From: Vibrio hangzhouensis
Lineage (GTDB): Bacteria; Pseudomonadota; Gammaproteobacteria; Enterobacterales; Vibrionaceae
Assembly: GCF_900107935.1 (NCBI RefSeq)
Contig: NZ_FNVG01000004.1
Coordinates: 62,001-126,000, forward strand
DNA: 64,000 nucleotides
Direction of reading: 5' to 3'
Shown one piece after another: positions 36,357-46,111 of this stretch. Position 1 is the stretch's first letter; each line of letters starts with the position of its first letter. The translations under genes were made by a program, and so were the position numbers. Below the pieces are notes generated by a model. It worked only from the letters and a program-made list of their open reading frames with translations. It was not told where the DNA came from and did not search any database.

Positions 36357-37673
36357 ATGTTTAGATTTACAGCCATACTCACTCTTCTCTGGTTGCCTAG
36401 TTTGCTAATGAACTGGGACAAACTAGACAACTTTTTCATTTGGCGTCATCAGTTAACCATATACACAGGTTTGCTTGGGTTAGGCTATATGGGGCTTGCT
36501 GTTTTACTTGCCATGCGTTTCCGTTGGGTAGAAGAAAAGGTCAAAGGCCTAGATAAAAGTTACAAGCTACACAAACACCTGGGGATTGGCGCCGCGATTT
36601 CTCTTTTCTTCCATTGGCTGATCATAAAGAGCGGTCAGTGGTTGGTCGACGCGGGTATTCTCGAAAGGCCAACCCGAGGGCAACAGCCAGTGATTGAGGG
36701 TATAAATTGGCACGCTATCGCTGAACAAGTTGGAGATATTTCATTTAAGATTTTTCTTATCTTCAGCATAATTAGTCTGGTTCAGGCCATCAGCTATAGG
36801 AGGTTTAAGTTTACCCATAAAATTGGCGGGCTTTTGATGATCGCGGGTGTTTTCCACACTGCATTTTTGCTGGATTGGAACATTGGGACCATTCCGATGA
36901 ATATTGCCATTGCTGCCATTTCAGTCGTCGGTATCTGGTGCTCGTGGCTGTCACTGTCAGGACGTATCGGTCAGAAAAACCAAGTTGATGGAAAGGTTAA
37001 AAACGTTGAAGCGTACTCTGCACAACCTGATCAGAAAACTGCGGTACGTTTCTCCATCCATCTAAAATCAGATATCAGCTACAAAGAGGGGCAGTTTGCT
37101 TACCTGAACTTCCATGACGGCGAGGCACCGCACCCATTTTCTGTTCTAAACTTCGATGCTGAAAACAGAATCATTGAATTTTGTGTCAAAGATCTAGGCG
37201 ACTATACCCACAAACTGGTCAATAACCTTAAAGTAGGTCAGAACGTTACTGTAGAAGGTGGTTACGGCGCGTTTCAAATCCCCGAATTTGAAAAACAAGC
37301 ATGGGTCGGGGCAGGTATTGGTATCGTGCCATTTATATCCCGCCTTTACTGGTTAAAACAAAAGAATGAAAAACAGCAGTTGAAACTAGAAAAAATCCAT
37401 CTGTTTTACTGCGTAAACTCGGAAAAAGAAGCGTTCTTCCGCAATGAAATCCTGTCTCTTCTTCGGAAACTTGATTTTATCGAGTTACACCTGATAACAG
37501 CAGAAAATGGTGAGTTGCTGGATAGCGAATTGATTATAAAAAAAGTGAAGAGTAAAGATTTCGATACCTGTTTTTGTGGTCCTCAACAATTTGGACAAAT
37601 GCTCAAAACCGGACTTGATGCAGCGGGTATTTCAGAAAACCGCTTTCACATAGAGTACTTTAAAATGCGATAA
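36357..37673 (+). CDS. Ferric-reductase-like transmembrane flavocytochrome
   Basis: The 438-residue product has six or so N-terminal helices with several His residues suited to haem ligation ('LHKHLGIGA', 'FFHWLI', 'THKIGGLLM', 'FHTAFLLD'), then an FAD/NAD(P)H reductase domain from about residue 205: 'YKEGQFAYLNFHDGEAPHPF' (FAD binding), 'GAGIGIVPFISRL' (NAD(P)H binding) and 'DTCFCGPQQF'. Such proteins pass electrons across the inner membrane to ferric iron or another acceptor. A GTG at 36348 is an alternative start; neither has a clear ribosome-binding site. Flanked by direct repeats. Confidence 0.85.
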   Translation: MFRFTAILTLLWLPSLLMNWDKLDNFFIWRHQLTIYTGLLGLGYMGLAVLLAMRFRWVEEKVKGLDKSYKLHKHLGIGAAISLFFHWLIIKSGQWLVDAGILERPTRGQQPVIEGINWHAIAEQVGDISFKIFLIFSIISLVQAISYRRFKFTHKIGGLLMIAGVFHTAFLLDWNIGTIPMNIAIAAISVVGIWCSWLSLSGRIGQKNQVDGKVKNVEAYSAQPDQKTAVRFSIHLKSDISYKEGQFAYLNFHDGEAPHPFSVLNFDAENRIIEFCVKDLGDYTHKLVNNLKVGQNVTVEGGYGAFQIPEFEKQAWVGAGIGIVPFISRLYWLKQKNEKQQLKLEKIHLFYCVNSEKEAFFRNEILSLLRKLDFIELHLITAENGELLDSELIIKKVKSKDFDTCFCGPQQFGQMLKTGLDAAGISENRFHIEYFKMR

Positions 37674-37849
37674 GTTTATGCTTCAACACACTCTCTTTTG
37701 CCGACTCTAGCAGATACGGTATGGAATGTTACGCAATGCACCGATTTAGCAGTGATTCAACATAGCGGAAAACTGATCTGCTACTACAAGATGTACCTCA
37801 AACTCAGTGGTGTGACACACTACTAGGAAATAATCTTGACTAGGAAAGG

Positions 37850-37873
37850 GGCACTTTCGTGTTTGAAAGTGCC
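37850..37873. terminator. Hairpin after the ferric-reductase-like gene
   Basis: GGCACTTTC pairs perfectly with GAAAGTGCC around GTGTTT, about 180 bases after the stop. There is no T tract, so this is a weak terminator candidate. The bases between 37674 and 37849 hold no gene that I can support. Confidence 0.4.
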
Positions 37874-37887
37874 GACTGTAACGTCTC

Positions 37888-38056
37888 TGGACAGAAACGA
37901 TTTAGTTTCCTTTGTTTCAACCTATCCCAAAATGCCGTCATCCTCACGCAAGTGAGGATCTCCTAAAGCGCATAGCTAATTGAAAAATAATGACTACGTC
38001 GCGTAAATCACGTTCACAGCACGCTGTATGAGATCCCCTTTTTCAAGGAGATGACG
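37888..38056 (+). repeat. 169-bp dispersed repeat, copy 2
   Basis: Same orientation and length as the copy at 35879. The two differ at scattered positions, mainly in the first 50 bases, while the middle from ATGCCGTCATCC to CACGCTGTATGAGAT is almost identical. Here the terminal inverted pair CCGTCATC/GATGACGG is perfect. Confidence 0.85.
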
Positions 38057-38135
38057 GGTTAGTTCTTGGTTTAGAAACAAGAAATGAGGCAAAAATCGTT
38101 ATTTTATCTCTGATAATCAAACTCCTTCGCCATAC

Positions 38136-38156
38136 CTAACGGCATTACGCCGTTAG
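38136..38156. terminator. Hairpin after the outer-membrane protein gene
   Basis: CTAACGGC pairs with GCCGTTAG around ATTAC, 20 bases beyond the minus-strand stop at 38177. The T tract is missing, so termination is uncertain. Confidence 0.4.
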
Positions 38157-38176
38157 ATCACAAAACAATCGCCATA

Positions 38177-38908
38177 CTAAAAATAGTAGTTCGCCTGTAG
38201 CCAACCGACTGTGTCTTGCTTTGAGAATTGCGACTCCGCCATATGATCAACCTTAAAACCAACTGATACAGCGTCTGACACCATAAAGCCTCCTCCCATC
38301 TCTACCTGTGGTACCCACTCTTTGCTCTGCTGGACATAGCTAGTTTTTGGATTGGCATAAAGCCAGTGACCAGCATCAAAAGCATACATCCCATACAATC
38401 CAACTTGGTAAAGATTCGAATCAAACTCCCTATCTCTGATGTACAAATCGGCTCTACCCGGATTCCAGTTGGTGCCCAATTCTTTCCAGTCAGCAGACGT
38501 TCGGCCTACAGATAACATTGGGAAAAGTAACACATTATCAGTCAGTTGAAACTTATAGATCATGCCAGCTAGTGCAGTTGTGCTATTGCGATCACCCAGA
38601 ACATCGACACTAAACCCGAGCCCATCGGTTACGTGGAAATAACGACCGCGATAGTTATAATCAATTTTGCCATCAGAGGTTTTCTTGTCCGCAACACCAA
38701 GATCGAGTTGGAAAATATTGTTTCCCAAACCCAACATGCCGTTCAACTGCGTTGCATCCCCAGAGCGCGATATACCAACGGTAGTGAATGAGGCCGTCGG
38801 ATCTCCGTAATTAATGTCGTCGCCAACTGGCTGAAGTTCTGTTTGGTTTGACGCGAAAGCGCCCGCCGTTAGCACGCAAAGCGCAACGGAAAGTATGGTT
38901 TTTTTCAT
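38177..38908 (-). CDS. Outer-membrane beta-barrel-like protein
   Basis: A 243-residue protein with a signal peptide (about 1-19, AGAFA before SNQT). The mature chain is made of alternating strands with frequent Gly and aromatic residues ('YNYRGRYFHVTDGLGFSVDV', 'NLYQVGLYGMYAFDAG') and ends 'VGWLQANYYF', with the C-terminal Phe of outer-membrane barrels. It does not match a family I can name. It follows the Ntn-hydrolase gene by 76 bases and is probably co-transcribed, so it may be a pore or surface partner of that enzyme. Its start is controlled by a hairpin. Confidence 0.7.
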   Translation of the reverse strand: MKKTILSVALCVLTAGAFASNQTELQPVGDDINYGDPTASFTTVGISRSGDATQLNGMLGLGNNIFQLDLGVADKKTSDGKIDYNYRGRYFHVTDGLGFSVDVLGDRNSTTALAGMIYKFQLTDNVLLFPMLSVGRTSADWKELGTNWNPGRADLYIRDREFDSNLYQVGLYGMYAFDAGHWLYANPKTSYVQQSKEWVPQVEMGGGFMVSDAVSVGFKVDHMAESQFSKQDTVGWLQANYYF

Positions 38909-38915
38909 GATTTTT

Positions 38916-38943
38916 CCTAATTAAAAAAGTCCCTTTAATTAGG
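38916..38943 (-). promoter_or_regulatory. AT-rich hairpin covering the ribosome-binding site
   Basis: On the minus strand CCTAATTAAA pairs perfectly with TTTAATTAGG around GGGACTTT. The AGG of the second arm is the Shine-Dalgarno of the gene starting at 38908 (AGGA, six bases, ATG). The hairpin would hide the ribosome-binding site until melted or unfolded. It could alternatively be a protein-binding palindrome. Confidence 0.55.
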
Positions 38944-38984
38944 TCATCCTTGATGGAGTAGAGCCTAAGCCTGACGTTGTCGCC

Positions 38985-40046
38985 TTATAGGCATGGAGTG
39001 AACGTTGCTGTACCCGACACTTCTGCTTGTTCTACAAGATCGGCGCATGAAACTTGCGAAATAGTATTCAGTTGTTTTAAGTCAATCCGAATTTCACTAT
39101 AAGTATCGAGATTGCGCATTTTGAAAGAGCCATTTTCAAAGTTATAGGTGTATTGTATCCAGGTAGCGTAGGTTTCATCATTAGTCGGATCGATAACATC
39201 TTGCGGCACAAGATTACCCGCATCAAAAGTCGACTGAAGCTTACCTTCTGTCTGAGCCCACGTGGCATCTTCTGAGAACTCCACGTTAGCGGTATTATAT
39301 AGGCCTCGTAACATACGTTCTGAGGACGCTATGGTTGAGCCGATTTTATGACCGTTTTCGAGTATGGTCATGTCGCCCACCTTGGCTGCATTTGCATCGT
39401 GGTATTGCTGAAGAGGCGCATTCGCCATCACACGCAGTTTATCGTTAACCGAACCACGATGAATCACCATCTCTCCACCCTCATTCAGTTCAAACAGTGC
39501 GATATCTCCTGATTTATCCTGAACTGAAATATGCAAACCATGCTGTACTCCATGAATGCCATCAACCCAGGCAAACTGAAATTCATTCGCTTCAAATGCC
39601 TCTACAGCTTCTTGTACTGTTTTGAAGTTTTGCGCCATGAATGCGGCCGCATCACCCCAGTTGACGGCGGGTGCCCCGGTGTCTTGATAGTCCTTGATGA
39701 ATACTTGCGAGTCATACATATATAACGTTGAAGCCGAAAGTCCTTCGCTGTTGATCGCTTCGCCAGTGGTATCAACAAATACTTCACGCTCTTCCAAATT
39801 GAGGGTTGGATACTTCACCGTCCATGAGGCCGCTTTCTGGTAGGAAGGAACATCTTTGGTCATGACCTTAGTACCGACAGGAAAAACAACGGCTACCGTA
39901 CCCAGTTTCTGGCCCCAATCCAACGTTCGCACTTGAGACACTCCATATGGCGTATCCAAGGTAATTCTCGAGCAGGCATTCGCTGTATTGAATATGACAC
40001 CTGTAGTTAGCGCAACTAGTGATAATGCAACAGCTGTTTTCTTCAT
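38985..40046 (-). CDS. Choloylglycine hydrolase / penicillin V acylase family protein
   Basis: The 353-residue precursor has a signal peptide that would be cut just before Cys25 ('NTANACSRITLDTPYG'), exposing the N-terminal nucleophile Cys of this Ntn-hydrolase family. Arg40 and Asp43 in 'VRTLDWG' are further active-site residues; the Trp after the Asp is typical of Gram-negative members. Periplasmic. Gram-negative relatives hydrolyse penicillin V and long-chain acyl-homoserine lactones rather than bile salts. The start at 40046 follows GAGGGG. An outer-membrane protein gene follows. Confidence 0.85.
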   Translation of the reverse strand: MKKTAVALSLVALTTGVIFNTANACSRITLDTPYGVSQVRTLDWGQKLGTVAVVFPVGTKVMTKDVPSYQKAASWTVKYPTLNLEEREVFVDTTGEAINSEGLSASTLYMYDSQVFIKDYQDTGAPAVNWGDAAAFMAQNFKTVQEAVEAFEANEFQFAWVDGIHGVQHGLHISVQDKSGDIALFELNEGGEMVIHRGSVNDKLRVMANAPLQQYHDANAAKVGDMTILENGHKIGSTIASSERMLRGLYNTANVEFSEDATWAQTEGKLQSTFDAGNLVPQDVIDPTNDETYATWIQYTYNFENGSFKMRNLDTYSEIRIDLKQLNTISQVSCADLVEQAEVSGTATFTPCL

Positions 40047-40449
40047 AAGTATTCCCCTCAATTCATCAAAATGAACAAATAACGTACAGCATCGTGAATG
40101 GGATGCACTTTATGCTCAAAGGGGCAACACATCAAAACAGTTACTATTAACTTATCGAATACAAGCGTTTATTTTTTCGAGAAATCAGGCCAAAACCCCA
40201 CCTGATGAAACCTACTTATAGACTAACTCTCTCACGACTACTTGCAGGCCATTAATGGCTATATGTACATGATATTTAACAATACAATATAAATAGAGCA
40301 AGCTCATAGAGACAAGAAACCTGACTATTTTAACACGTCAATAATTTGAATATATTTTGCTACTCTCAATGAAACGCAGAGATAGCGATAGGATATGAAT
40401 CCTTCCCCCACATTTACTTTTACCCGATGTTATGTGAGGAAACTGTTTG
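40047..40449. other. Intergenic, no gene seen
   Basis: About 400 AT-rich bases upstream of the Ntn-hydrolase gene and after the RND pump stop codon. I see no supported gene, and no clear terminator for the pump. The promoter of the Ntn-hydrolase gene should be here, but I could not fix it. Confidence 0.4.
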
Positions 40450-43400
40450 TTAATGGGAACTTGATTGCACCTCTACCTCACCAGGAAAATAGAGTCGCTT
40501 TAGTTTGCTCAACACCTTGCCAATATCTTCCAGTATCACATACAGACACGGCACAGCAATGAGTGTCACTATGGTTGCGTACATAACCGCGAACCCTAGT
40601 GCGACAGCCATAGGCTTTACAAACGCAGCCTGTAGGCTGGTTTCGAACATGATCGGCAATACGCCAAAGAAGGTAGTGATGGAGGTCAATGTGATCGCCC
40701 TGAATCGAGCACAGCCTGCCTCGACCACCGCGGTTTTGGCGCAGTCGCAGCGGGCTTTGATTTGGTTGACGTAATCGGTCATTACCAACGAATCGTTAAT
40801 CACCACACCCGCAGCAGCGATAAGCCCGAAAGTCGACATCATCGACATATCCAAGCCGTATAAATAATGCCCCCAAATCGCGCCTGTTAAGCTAAACGGG
40901 ATCACAGACATGATGATAAGAGGCTGAGTATAGCTCTTAAGCGGTACAGCAAGGAGAATAAACACGGTGATCATTCCGGCAATAAAGAACACGATCTGTT
41001 CGTCCTTCTGCTTCTGTTGCTCCTCAATAGTACCGCCAAGTTCCGTTTTAACTTGGGGGAACTGCGCTTTTAATTCCGGTAATACATTTTCTTCGATGTT
41101 CTTCACCGCTTTATCCGGTTCAATGATCGCCTCATCAATCGAGCCATAGATATATACGGTTCTGAACCCGTTCTCGCGCCGTATCTGGTTAATGCCAGGC
41201 TGACTGGTAATATCGACCACGTCCCCTAGCATCACTTTTTTACCCGAAGGGGTATTGATTAATGCATAACGAAGCGATGAGAAAGCCTCTCTTGTCAGTT
41301 TGGGGTAACGCACCATAACGCGCACTTCTTCCGTGTTTCTCAACACGCGTTGAGCCTCTCCGCCATAGAAACTCCCCCCAACTTGTGCCGCAATACTGGC
41401 CAAATCGAGTCCCAAATCGTACGCCACTGGTTTTAACGATAACTGAACTTCCCGGCTTCCCGTGTCCATCGACGAACTGATATCGAACAGCCCCGTTTGC
41501 AATTGCAGTTTCGCTATCAGCTCCCGCCCCGCTGCGTTGAGAACCTCCATATCAGGCCCATATAAGAGGTAACCAAACTCATCCCCTTCTTCGCCACCAG
41601 CCACATTGTCATTGATTACTATCGACTTGAGGCCGACGATTGTAGGCAGTTTTTCTCGCCAGCGACGCGACAGTTCAAAGGCATTGACTGGGCGCACGTC
41701 TTCATCCACTAGCGGCAACAACAGCATTCCTTCAGTGCGACTGGTATTGATGGTCAGCACATCACGAATCACCGGCATTCCAAACTCTGCTTCGATTTCC
41801 TGATCAACTTCTGCCACGACGTGTTCCAACGTAAGCAAGGCATCAATAGTCTGCTCGTCTGAAGCATTACTGTTCATTTCGATTTTGATCAAAGGAAAAT
41901 CAGAGGGCACTTTTGGACTTGGAATCATACGCACATGACCCGATGTCACCATGGCGATACTAATAACCAGAACAGCAATAAAACCTGCCATCACTGACCA
42001 ACGCCATTCTACGCACCACGACACAGTGCGCTTATACGGGCCATAAACAAAACGGAAAAAACCGCGATTAAATCGCGCTCGGTAGCTATTCTCTTTGACT
42101 GGTGTGAATTTAGTATGAGCCAAATGAGCAGGCAATATCAGTTTAGATTCAATAAGGCTAAAAATAAGGCAGAAAATAACAACGATCGACAAACCATAAA
42201 AGAAAGCTTTCTCGGGACCGGTAGAGAACAAGAAAGGTACAAAAACAGCAATGGTCGTTAGTACACCAAAAGTGGCTGGTGTCGCCACTCGTTGAGCCCC
42301 GCGGACAACATTGGTCACGCCACCACCGTTTTTTTCCACTTCAGTGTAGACACTCTCGCCTATCACAATAGCATCATCCACCACGATACCCAGTACCATG
42401 ATGAACGCAAACAGAGTAATAATGTTAATACTGACATCAAACAAAGGCATCAACATTACGGCGCCCAGAAAACACACTGGTAGGCCAACCATGACCCACA
42501 TTGCCAGCCGGAAGCGCAGAAATATTGACAACAGGACAGCCACTAAAACAGCCCCCTGAAGCAGATTCTTCAACATCATATCGAGACGGGCATTGAGGTA
42601 GTAGGTCATATCCATCAACGTATGGAGCTCAATACCGTGAGGCAGTGTTTTGTTTCTGGCTTCGATGAATCGCTGCACCGTTTTCGCCACAGGCACCATG
42701 TTCTGAGTTTTAGTTGCCTTAACCGTCAGATAAATTCCATTCTCACCGGAGAACTTGAAGTAATGTTGACCTTCAGTAAACGCATCCTTAATCGTGGCAA
42801 TGTCGCCCAATAACACCTTAGAGCCATTGGCCCCCAGCTTTACGGGTATCTGCCTGAACTGATAGCCATCGTAATACTGGTTCTCAATACGAATCGACAC
42901 TAAACCAGTACTGGTTCTCACTTGCCCGGCAGAGAAATTGGCAGAGTATTTCTGAATCGCAGCCACCACATCATCCAGTGTCAGGTCATACGTTCTCAGT
43001 TCGTCCGGGTGGATTTCGATGCCAATCTCATCTGGCGGAGAACTCACTTCAACCAACGAAACATCATTGAGTTGGAGCAACTCCTTTTCAACCTGTTTTG
43101 CAATCGTTTTAAGCTCTGACAGAGATGTATTACCTGACAGCACCATACCTATAACATCTTGTTTAAACTCAATTTGAGTAACGTTTATCGGTTCCATTGC
43201 TCTGGGAAAACTGGGAATAGAATCAACACGTTGCCTGACCTTGTCCAGTACCTCAGTAAGGTTAGCTTTGGTATCGATCTCCAACGTAACTTGCCCACCT
43301 CCACGATAAGCATCTGTGACCGCTTTCTTGATTTCAGTCACGTCTTTGAGTGACTCTTCTACCTTGATGAGAATCGTCTCTTCAATTTCCTGTGCTGAGA

Positions 43401-43578
43401 CCCCTGGGTAGGATGCTGAAACGCGAATATAGTTGATTTCAAAATTGGGGAACATCTGGCGCTGAATGAGGAAATAGCTCACCGTACCCATGATAAGCAC
43501 AAAAGCCATAAGCAGGTTTGCCGCCACGGAGTTGTTAGCAAATAAGGCAATGATGCCTCTTTGAGTCGAGTTACTCAC
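40450..43578 (-). CDS. RND-family efflux pump inner-membrane protein
   Basis: A 1042-residue protein with the RND layout: helix 1 at about 12-32, a large periplasmic loop, helices 2-6, a second periplasmic loop and helices 8-12. 'VLGIVVDDAIVIGESVYTEV' near residues 395-414 has the Asp-Asp proton-relay pair of helix 4. 'GVINDSLVMTDYV' near 935 is the equivalent in the second half. It resembles the HAE1/drug-exporter group. The start overlaps the membrane-fusion gene by eight bases. No outer-membrane TolC partner is encoded here. Confidence 0.93.
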   Translation of the reverse strand: MSNSTQRGIIALFANNSVAANLLMAFVLIMGTVSYFLIQRQMFPNFEINYIRVSASYPGVSAQEIEETILIKVEESLKDVTEIKKAVTDAYRGGGQVTLEIDTKANLTEVLDKVRQRVDSIPSFPRAMEPINVTQIEFKQDVIGMVLSGNTSLSELKTIAKQVEKELLQLNDVSLVEVSSPPDEIGIEIHPDELRTYDLTLDDVVAAIQKYSANFSAGQVRTSTGLVSIRIENQYYDGYQFRQIPVKLGANGSKVLLGDIATIKDAFTEGQHYFKFSGENGIYLTVKATKTQNMVPVAKTVQRFIEARNKTLPHGIELHTLMDMTYYLNARLDMMLKNLLQGAVLVAVLLSIFLRFRLAMWVMVGLPVCFLGAVMLMPLFDVSINIITLFAFIMVLGIVVDDAIVIGESVYTEVEKNGGGVTNVVRGAQRVATPATFGVLTTIAVFVPFLFSTGPEKAFFYGLSIVVIFCLIFSLIESKLILPAHLAHTKFTPVKENSYRARFNRGFFRFVYGPYKRTVSWCVEWRWSVMAGFIAVLVISIAMVTSGHVRMIPSPKVPSDFPLIKIEMNSNASDEQTIDALLTLEHVVAEVDQEIEAEFGMPVIRDVLTINTSRTEGMLLLPLVDEDVRPVNAFELSRRWREKLPTIVGLKSIVINDNVAGGEEGDEFGYLLYGPDMEVLNAAGRELIAKLQLQTGLFDISSSMDTGSREVQLSLKPVAYDLGLDLASIAAQVGGSFYGGEAQRVLRNTEEVRVMVRYPKLTREAFSSLRYALINTPSGKKVMLGDVVDITSQPGINQIRRENGFRTVYIYGSIDEAIIEPDKAVKNIEENVLPELKAQFPQVKTELGGTIEEQQKQKDEQIVFFIAGMITVFILLAVPLKSYTQPLIIMSVIPFSLTGAIWGHYLYGLDMSMMSTFGLIAAAGVVINDSLVMTDYVNQIKARCDCAKTAVVEAGCARFRAITLTSITTFFGVLPIMFETSLQAAFVKPMAVALGFAVMYATIVTLIAVPCLYVILEDIGKVLSKLKRLYFPGEVEVQSSSH

Positions 43579-44737
43579 TGGCTACTCCTTTTTGAACCAG
43601 CGCTTCCTCATTGTCGCCTTTGCGTACAACGGACATACCTATTTGGGGAAACTCAGGAACTGTCAGTACCAGTTCGTCCCCTTCGGAGAGTCCAGAATCG
43701 ATATAGAAATGAGCTTGTTCTTCTCGTAATACATGTACAGTGCGCGGCACCAATTTGTTGTCAGGATCAATCACCCATACTCGATCATCAGCGACCAGCT
43801 CCTGTGGCACTTTAAACAGTTTCGGGATCTGTTTGCCATTGAAACGCACCTCTACATACGAACCAAACGGCAGCGCTTGAACATCAGACTCCAGACCGTA
43901 AGGATCCGCGATTCGAATGACCATATTCACCATACGGGTCGCGCTGTCAACAATCCCTAAATCACGCACCACTTGCCCCTCACGAGTCGACTCAGTTCGA
44001 CCTTTAGCAAGGATTTGCGCTTCTACACCGACAATATCATCGGGAAGAAATGGCGCATCGAATCCGGCGATTGGCACCATCACTTCTGCCGATTCTATGT
44101 TGTTAATTTCGGCAACCTGAGCACCCGCGGTAATGTACTGACCCACACCTATGCTTCTTGAAACCACCAAGGCATCATAGGGCGCCACCACCTCACAATT
44201 GGCGAGATCTCGATTGGCTCTCCTTAATGCCGCCTGAGCTGACTTAACACTGGCCTCAGCACTAAGAACCTGAGGTATACGTAAATAGAGGTCAGACACT
44301 TGGGTGTCGGTGATTTTCTTTGCTTGCCTTTCTGCCACTTTCGCTTTTGCACGTTCCTCAATCAACGCAGCCTGCGCCTGCGCTAACTGTGCCTGAGCCT
44401 GAAGTACCGAAGCCTGATAATTGTCTTTTTCAATAGTAAACAGAATCTCGCCGCGTTTAACTACTCCACCGGCGACAAAATTAGGGTGCCAACTGGTGAC
44501 CTCTCCTGAGACTTGAGTAGATAACGCCGTGCGCTCAAGGGGGACCACTTCACCAAAACTTGAAATCTGCACCTGATGATCCTGAGCACGAAGAATTTGG
44601 GTTCGTACCCGAGGTACGGTATCCAGTTCTTTTTGGACTTCCGTTTCAGGTGCGGTCTGCAGCACTAACCAGTAGCCACCGACGGCCACCGCCAATAATA
44701 CAAACGGTAAAATCCACTTAATACTGCGCTTGAACAT
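43571..44737 (-). CDS. RND efflux pump periplasmic adaptor (membrane-fusion protein)
   Basis: A 388-residue protein with an N-terminal membrane anchor (about 7-26, 'IKWILPFVLLAVAVGGYWLV'), a lipoyl-like half ('VSGEVTSWHPNFVAGGVVKR', residues about 74-95), an alpha-helical hairpin rich in Ala and Gln (about 105-160, 'QAQAQLAQAQAALIEERAKA'), and the second lipoyl half 'NCEVVAPYDALVVSRSIGVG'. It links the RND pump to an outer-membrane channel. First gene of a two-gene operon with the pump. Confidence 0.93.
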   Translation of the reverse strand: MFKRSIKWILPFVLLAVAVGGYWLVLQTAPETEVQKELDTVPRVRTQILRAQDHQVQISSFGEVVPLERTALSTQVSGEVTSWHPNFVAGGVVKRGEILFTIEKDNYQASVLQAQAQLAQAQAALIEERAKAKVAERQAKKITDTQVSDLYLRIPQVLSAEASVKSAQAALRRANRDLANCEVVAPYDALVVSRSIGVGQYITAGAQVAEINNIESAEVMVPIAGFDAPFLPDDIVGVEAQILAKGRTESTREGQVVRDLGIVDSATRMVNMVIRIADPYGLESDVQALPFGSYVEVRFNGKQIPKLFKVPQELVADDRVWVIDPDNKLVPRTVHVLREEQAHFYIDSGLSEGDELVLTVPEFPQIGMSVVRKGDNEEALVQKGVASE

Positions 44738-44856
44738 AGTTTCCCTTGCTTAGAATGTTCCTGACTAATGCTATTGTACGTAAATTGGGCGGGATAAACT
44801 GTATGGGATCATCATCTTTTGACCGCTAAATGTGTGAAATCTGATGATAAATAGAC

Positions 44857-44883
44857 AAAAAGCCAGCATAACTGCTGGCTTTT
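44857..44883. terminator. Bidirectional terminator downstream of phhB
   Basis: AAAAAGCCAGCA-TAAC-TGCTGGC-TTTT, 18 bases past the phhB stop on the minus strand. The A run makes it work in both directions and insulates the pump operon. Confidence 0.9.
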
Positions 44884-44901
44884 ACGCAGAGATATGGCTC
44901 A

Positions 44902-45237
44902 TTACCGGACATCAAATCCATCGCATTTGGCGGCACAGATGAAGTCATTCTGGTGCAGCCCTTTGATGGAGTGACTCCACCATGTCACCGTCACTTTCCC
45001 CCACTCCAAAAGTATCGCTGGGTGATGAAACTCCTCCTCAGCCAACTCAGCAACTTGATTGGCAAACGCCCATGCCAACTTAAAATTCTTAAACTTAAAC
45101 TGTTTCTCAAGCTGAGGAATACCGTCTCTATCAATAATAGTCCAACCATCTAGTTCCGTAAGTAGTTGCTTTTGCTCTTTTGTACCCAGCGCCAGCGCAT
45201 CACTGCTACAGGCTTCGCAACGCAATTCATTAAGCAT
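44902..45237 (-). CDS. phhB: Pterin-4a-carbinolamine dehydratase
   Basis: PhhB regenerates the tetrahydropterin cofactor by dehydrating the 4a-carbinolamine formed by phenylalanine hydroxylase. The 111-residue protein has the active-site set His71-His72-Pro73, Trp-rich '[15 protein letters not shown]' with His89, and Asp98. Its start overlaps the phhA stop by eight bases, so the two are translated together. Confidence 0.96.
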   Translation of the reverse strand: MLNELRCEACSSDALALGTKEQKQLLTELDGWTIIDRDGIPQLEKQFKFKNFKLAWAFANQVAELAEEEFHHPAILLEWGKVTVTWWSHSIKGLHQNDFICAAKCDGFDVR

Positions 45238-46024
45238 GTGTCATATCCTTTGGTTCAAAAAGTGGAGGTAATAAACCTGCCGCCATTGCGCGAGCAACGC
45301 AGCGGCTTAAGTCCTGTTGTCCCAATTCATAGAGTTGGCGTATGTCATCCAACACAAAGTAGGTAGGCTGCATGATGTCTATTCGATAGGGGGTACGCAG
45401 CACAGTGTCTATATTAAACGCCTGCCTTAAAGGTCGTTCATCGTCCAGCGCGTACAAGGTTTCCCCAGGAGAAGAGAGAATACCTCCTCCGTAAATCTTC
45501 GTTTCGCCCTGTTGCTCGACCAGACCAAACTCAACCGTAAACCAGTATAGACGTGCCAGATAAACCCTCTGCTTGCTGTTCGCCAGGCAGCCGAGCCGAC
45601 CATAGGTTCGGGTGAACTCGGCAAAATCTGGATTGGTCAGCATCGCACAATGACCAAATATCTCGTGAAAGAAGTCCGGCTCCTGCAAATAGTCAAACTC
45701 TTCCCGGGTACGAAGAAACGTCGCTACCGGAAATCGTCGATTGGCCAACAGGTCAAAAAAGCGATCAAAATTAATAAGAGCTGGCACAGGCTCTACCTGC
45801 CATCCCGTTTCCCGCAACAGAACCTGATTAATTTCCGGAAGTTGGGGAGCCCGGTCTAACGGCAGATCCAATAACTCTAGTCCCCTGAGGTATTCTTTAC
45901 AGGCACGACCCTGAACCAAGTCTAACTGACGGGCTACCAGATCATGCCAAACCTTATTCTCCTCGGTACTCCACGCCACTAAACCGTGCTCATTAACGGG
46001 CTTTGATACGTAGTGTGTCATCAC
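45230..46024 (-). CDS. phhA: Phenylalanine 4-monooxygenase
   Basis: PhhA hydroxylates phenylalanine to tyrosine using tetrahydropterin, O2 and iron. The 264-residue single-domain bacterial form has the iron ligands His120 and His125 in '[11 protein letters not shown]' and Glu165 in '[13 protein letters not shown]'. AAGGGA lies just before the first of two ATGs. It is the first gene of the phhAB operon and is divergent from the acetoacetyl-CoA synthetase gene; the intergenic region has a TyrR-like box. Confidence 0.97.
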   Translation of the reverse strand: MMTHYVSKPVNEHGLVAWSTEENKVWHDLVARQLDLVQGRACKEYLRGLELLDLPLDRAPQLPEINQVLLRETGWQVEPVPALINFDRFFDLLANRRFPVATFLRTREEFDYLQEPDFFHEIFGHCAMLTNPDFAEFTRTYGRLGCLANSKQRVYLARLYWFTVEFGLVEQQGETKIYGGGILSSPGETLYALDDERPLRQAFNIDTVLRTPYRIDIMQPTYFVLDDIRQLYELGQQDLSRCVARAMAAGLLPPLFEPKDMTHA

Positions 46025-46111
46025 ATTCCCTTTAACAACTTCATTACATTAAGCCTATGTGGTGACCGATTTGATGACAATAAACCGCTCTGACAATAGA
46101 ACAAAACCCCT

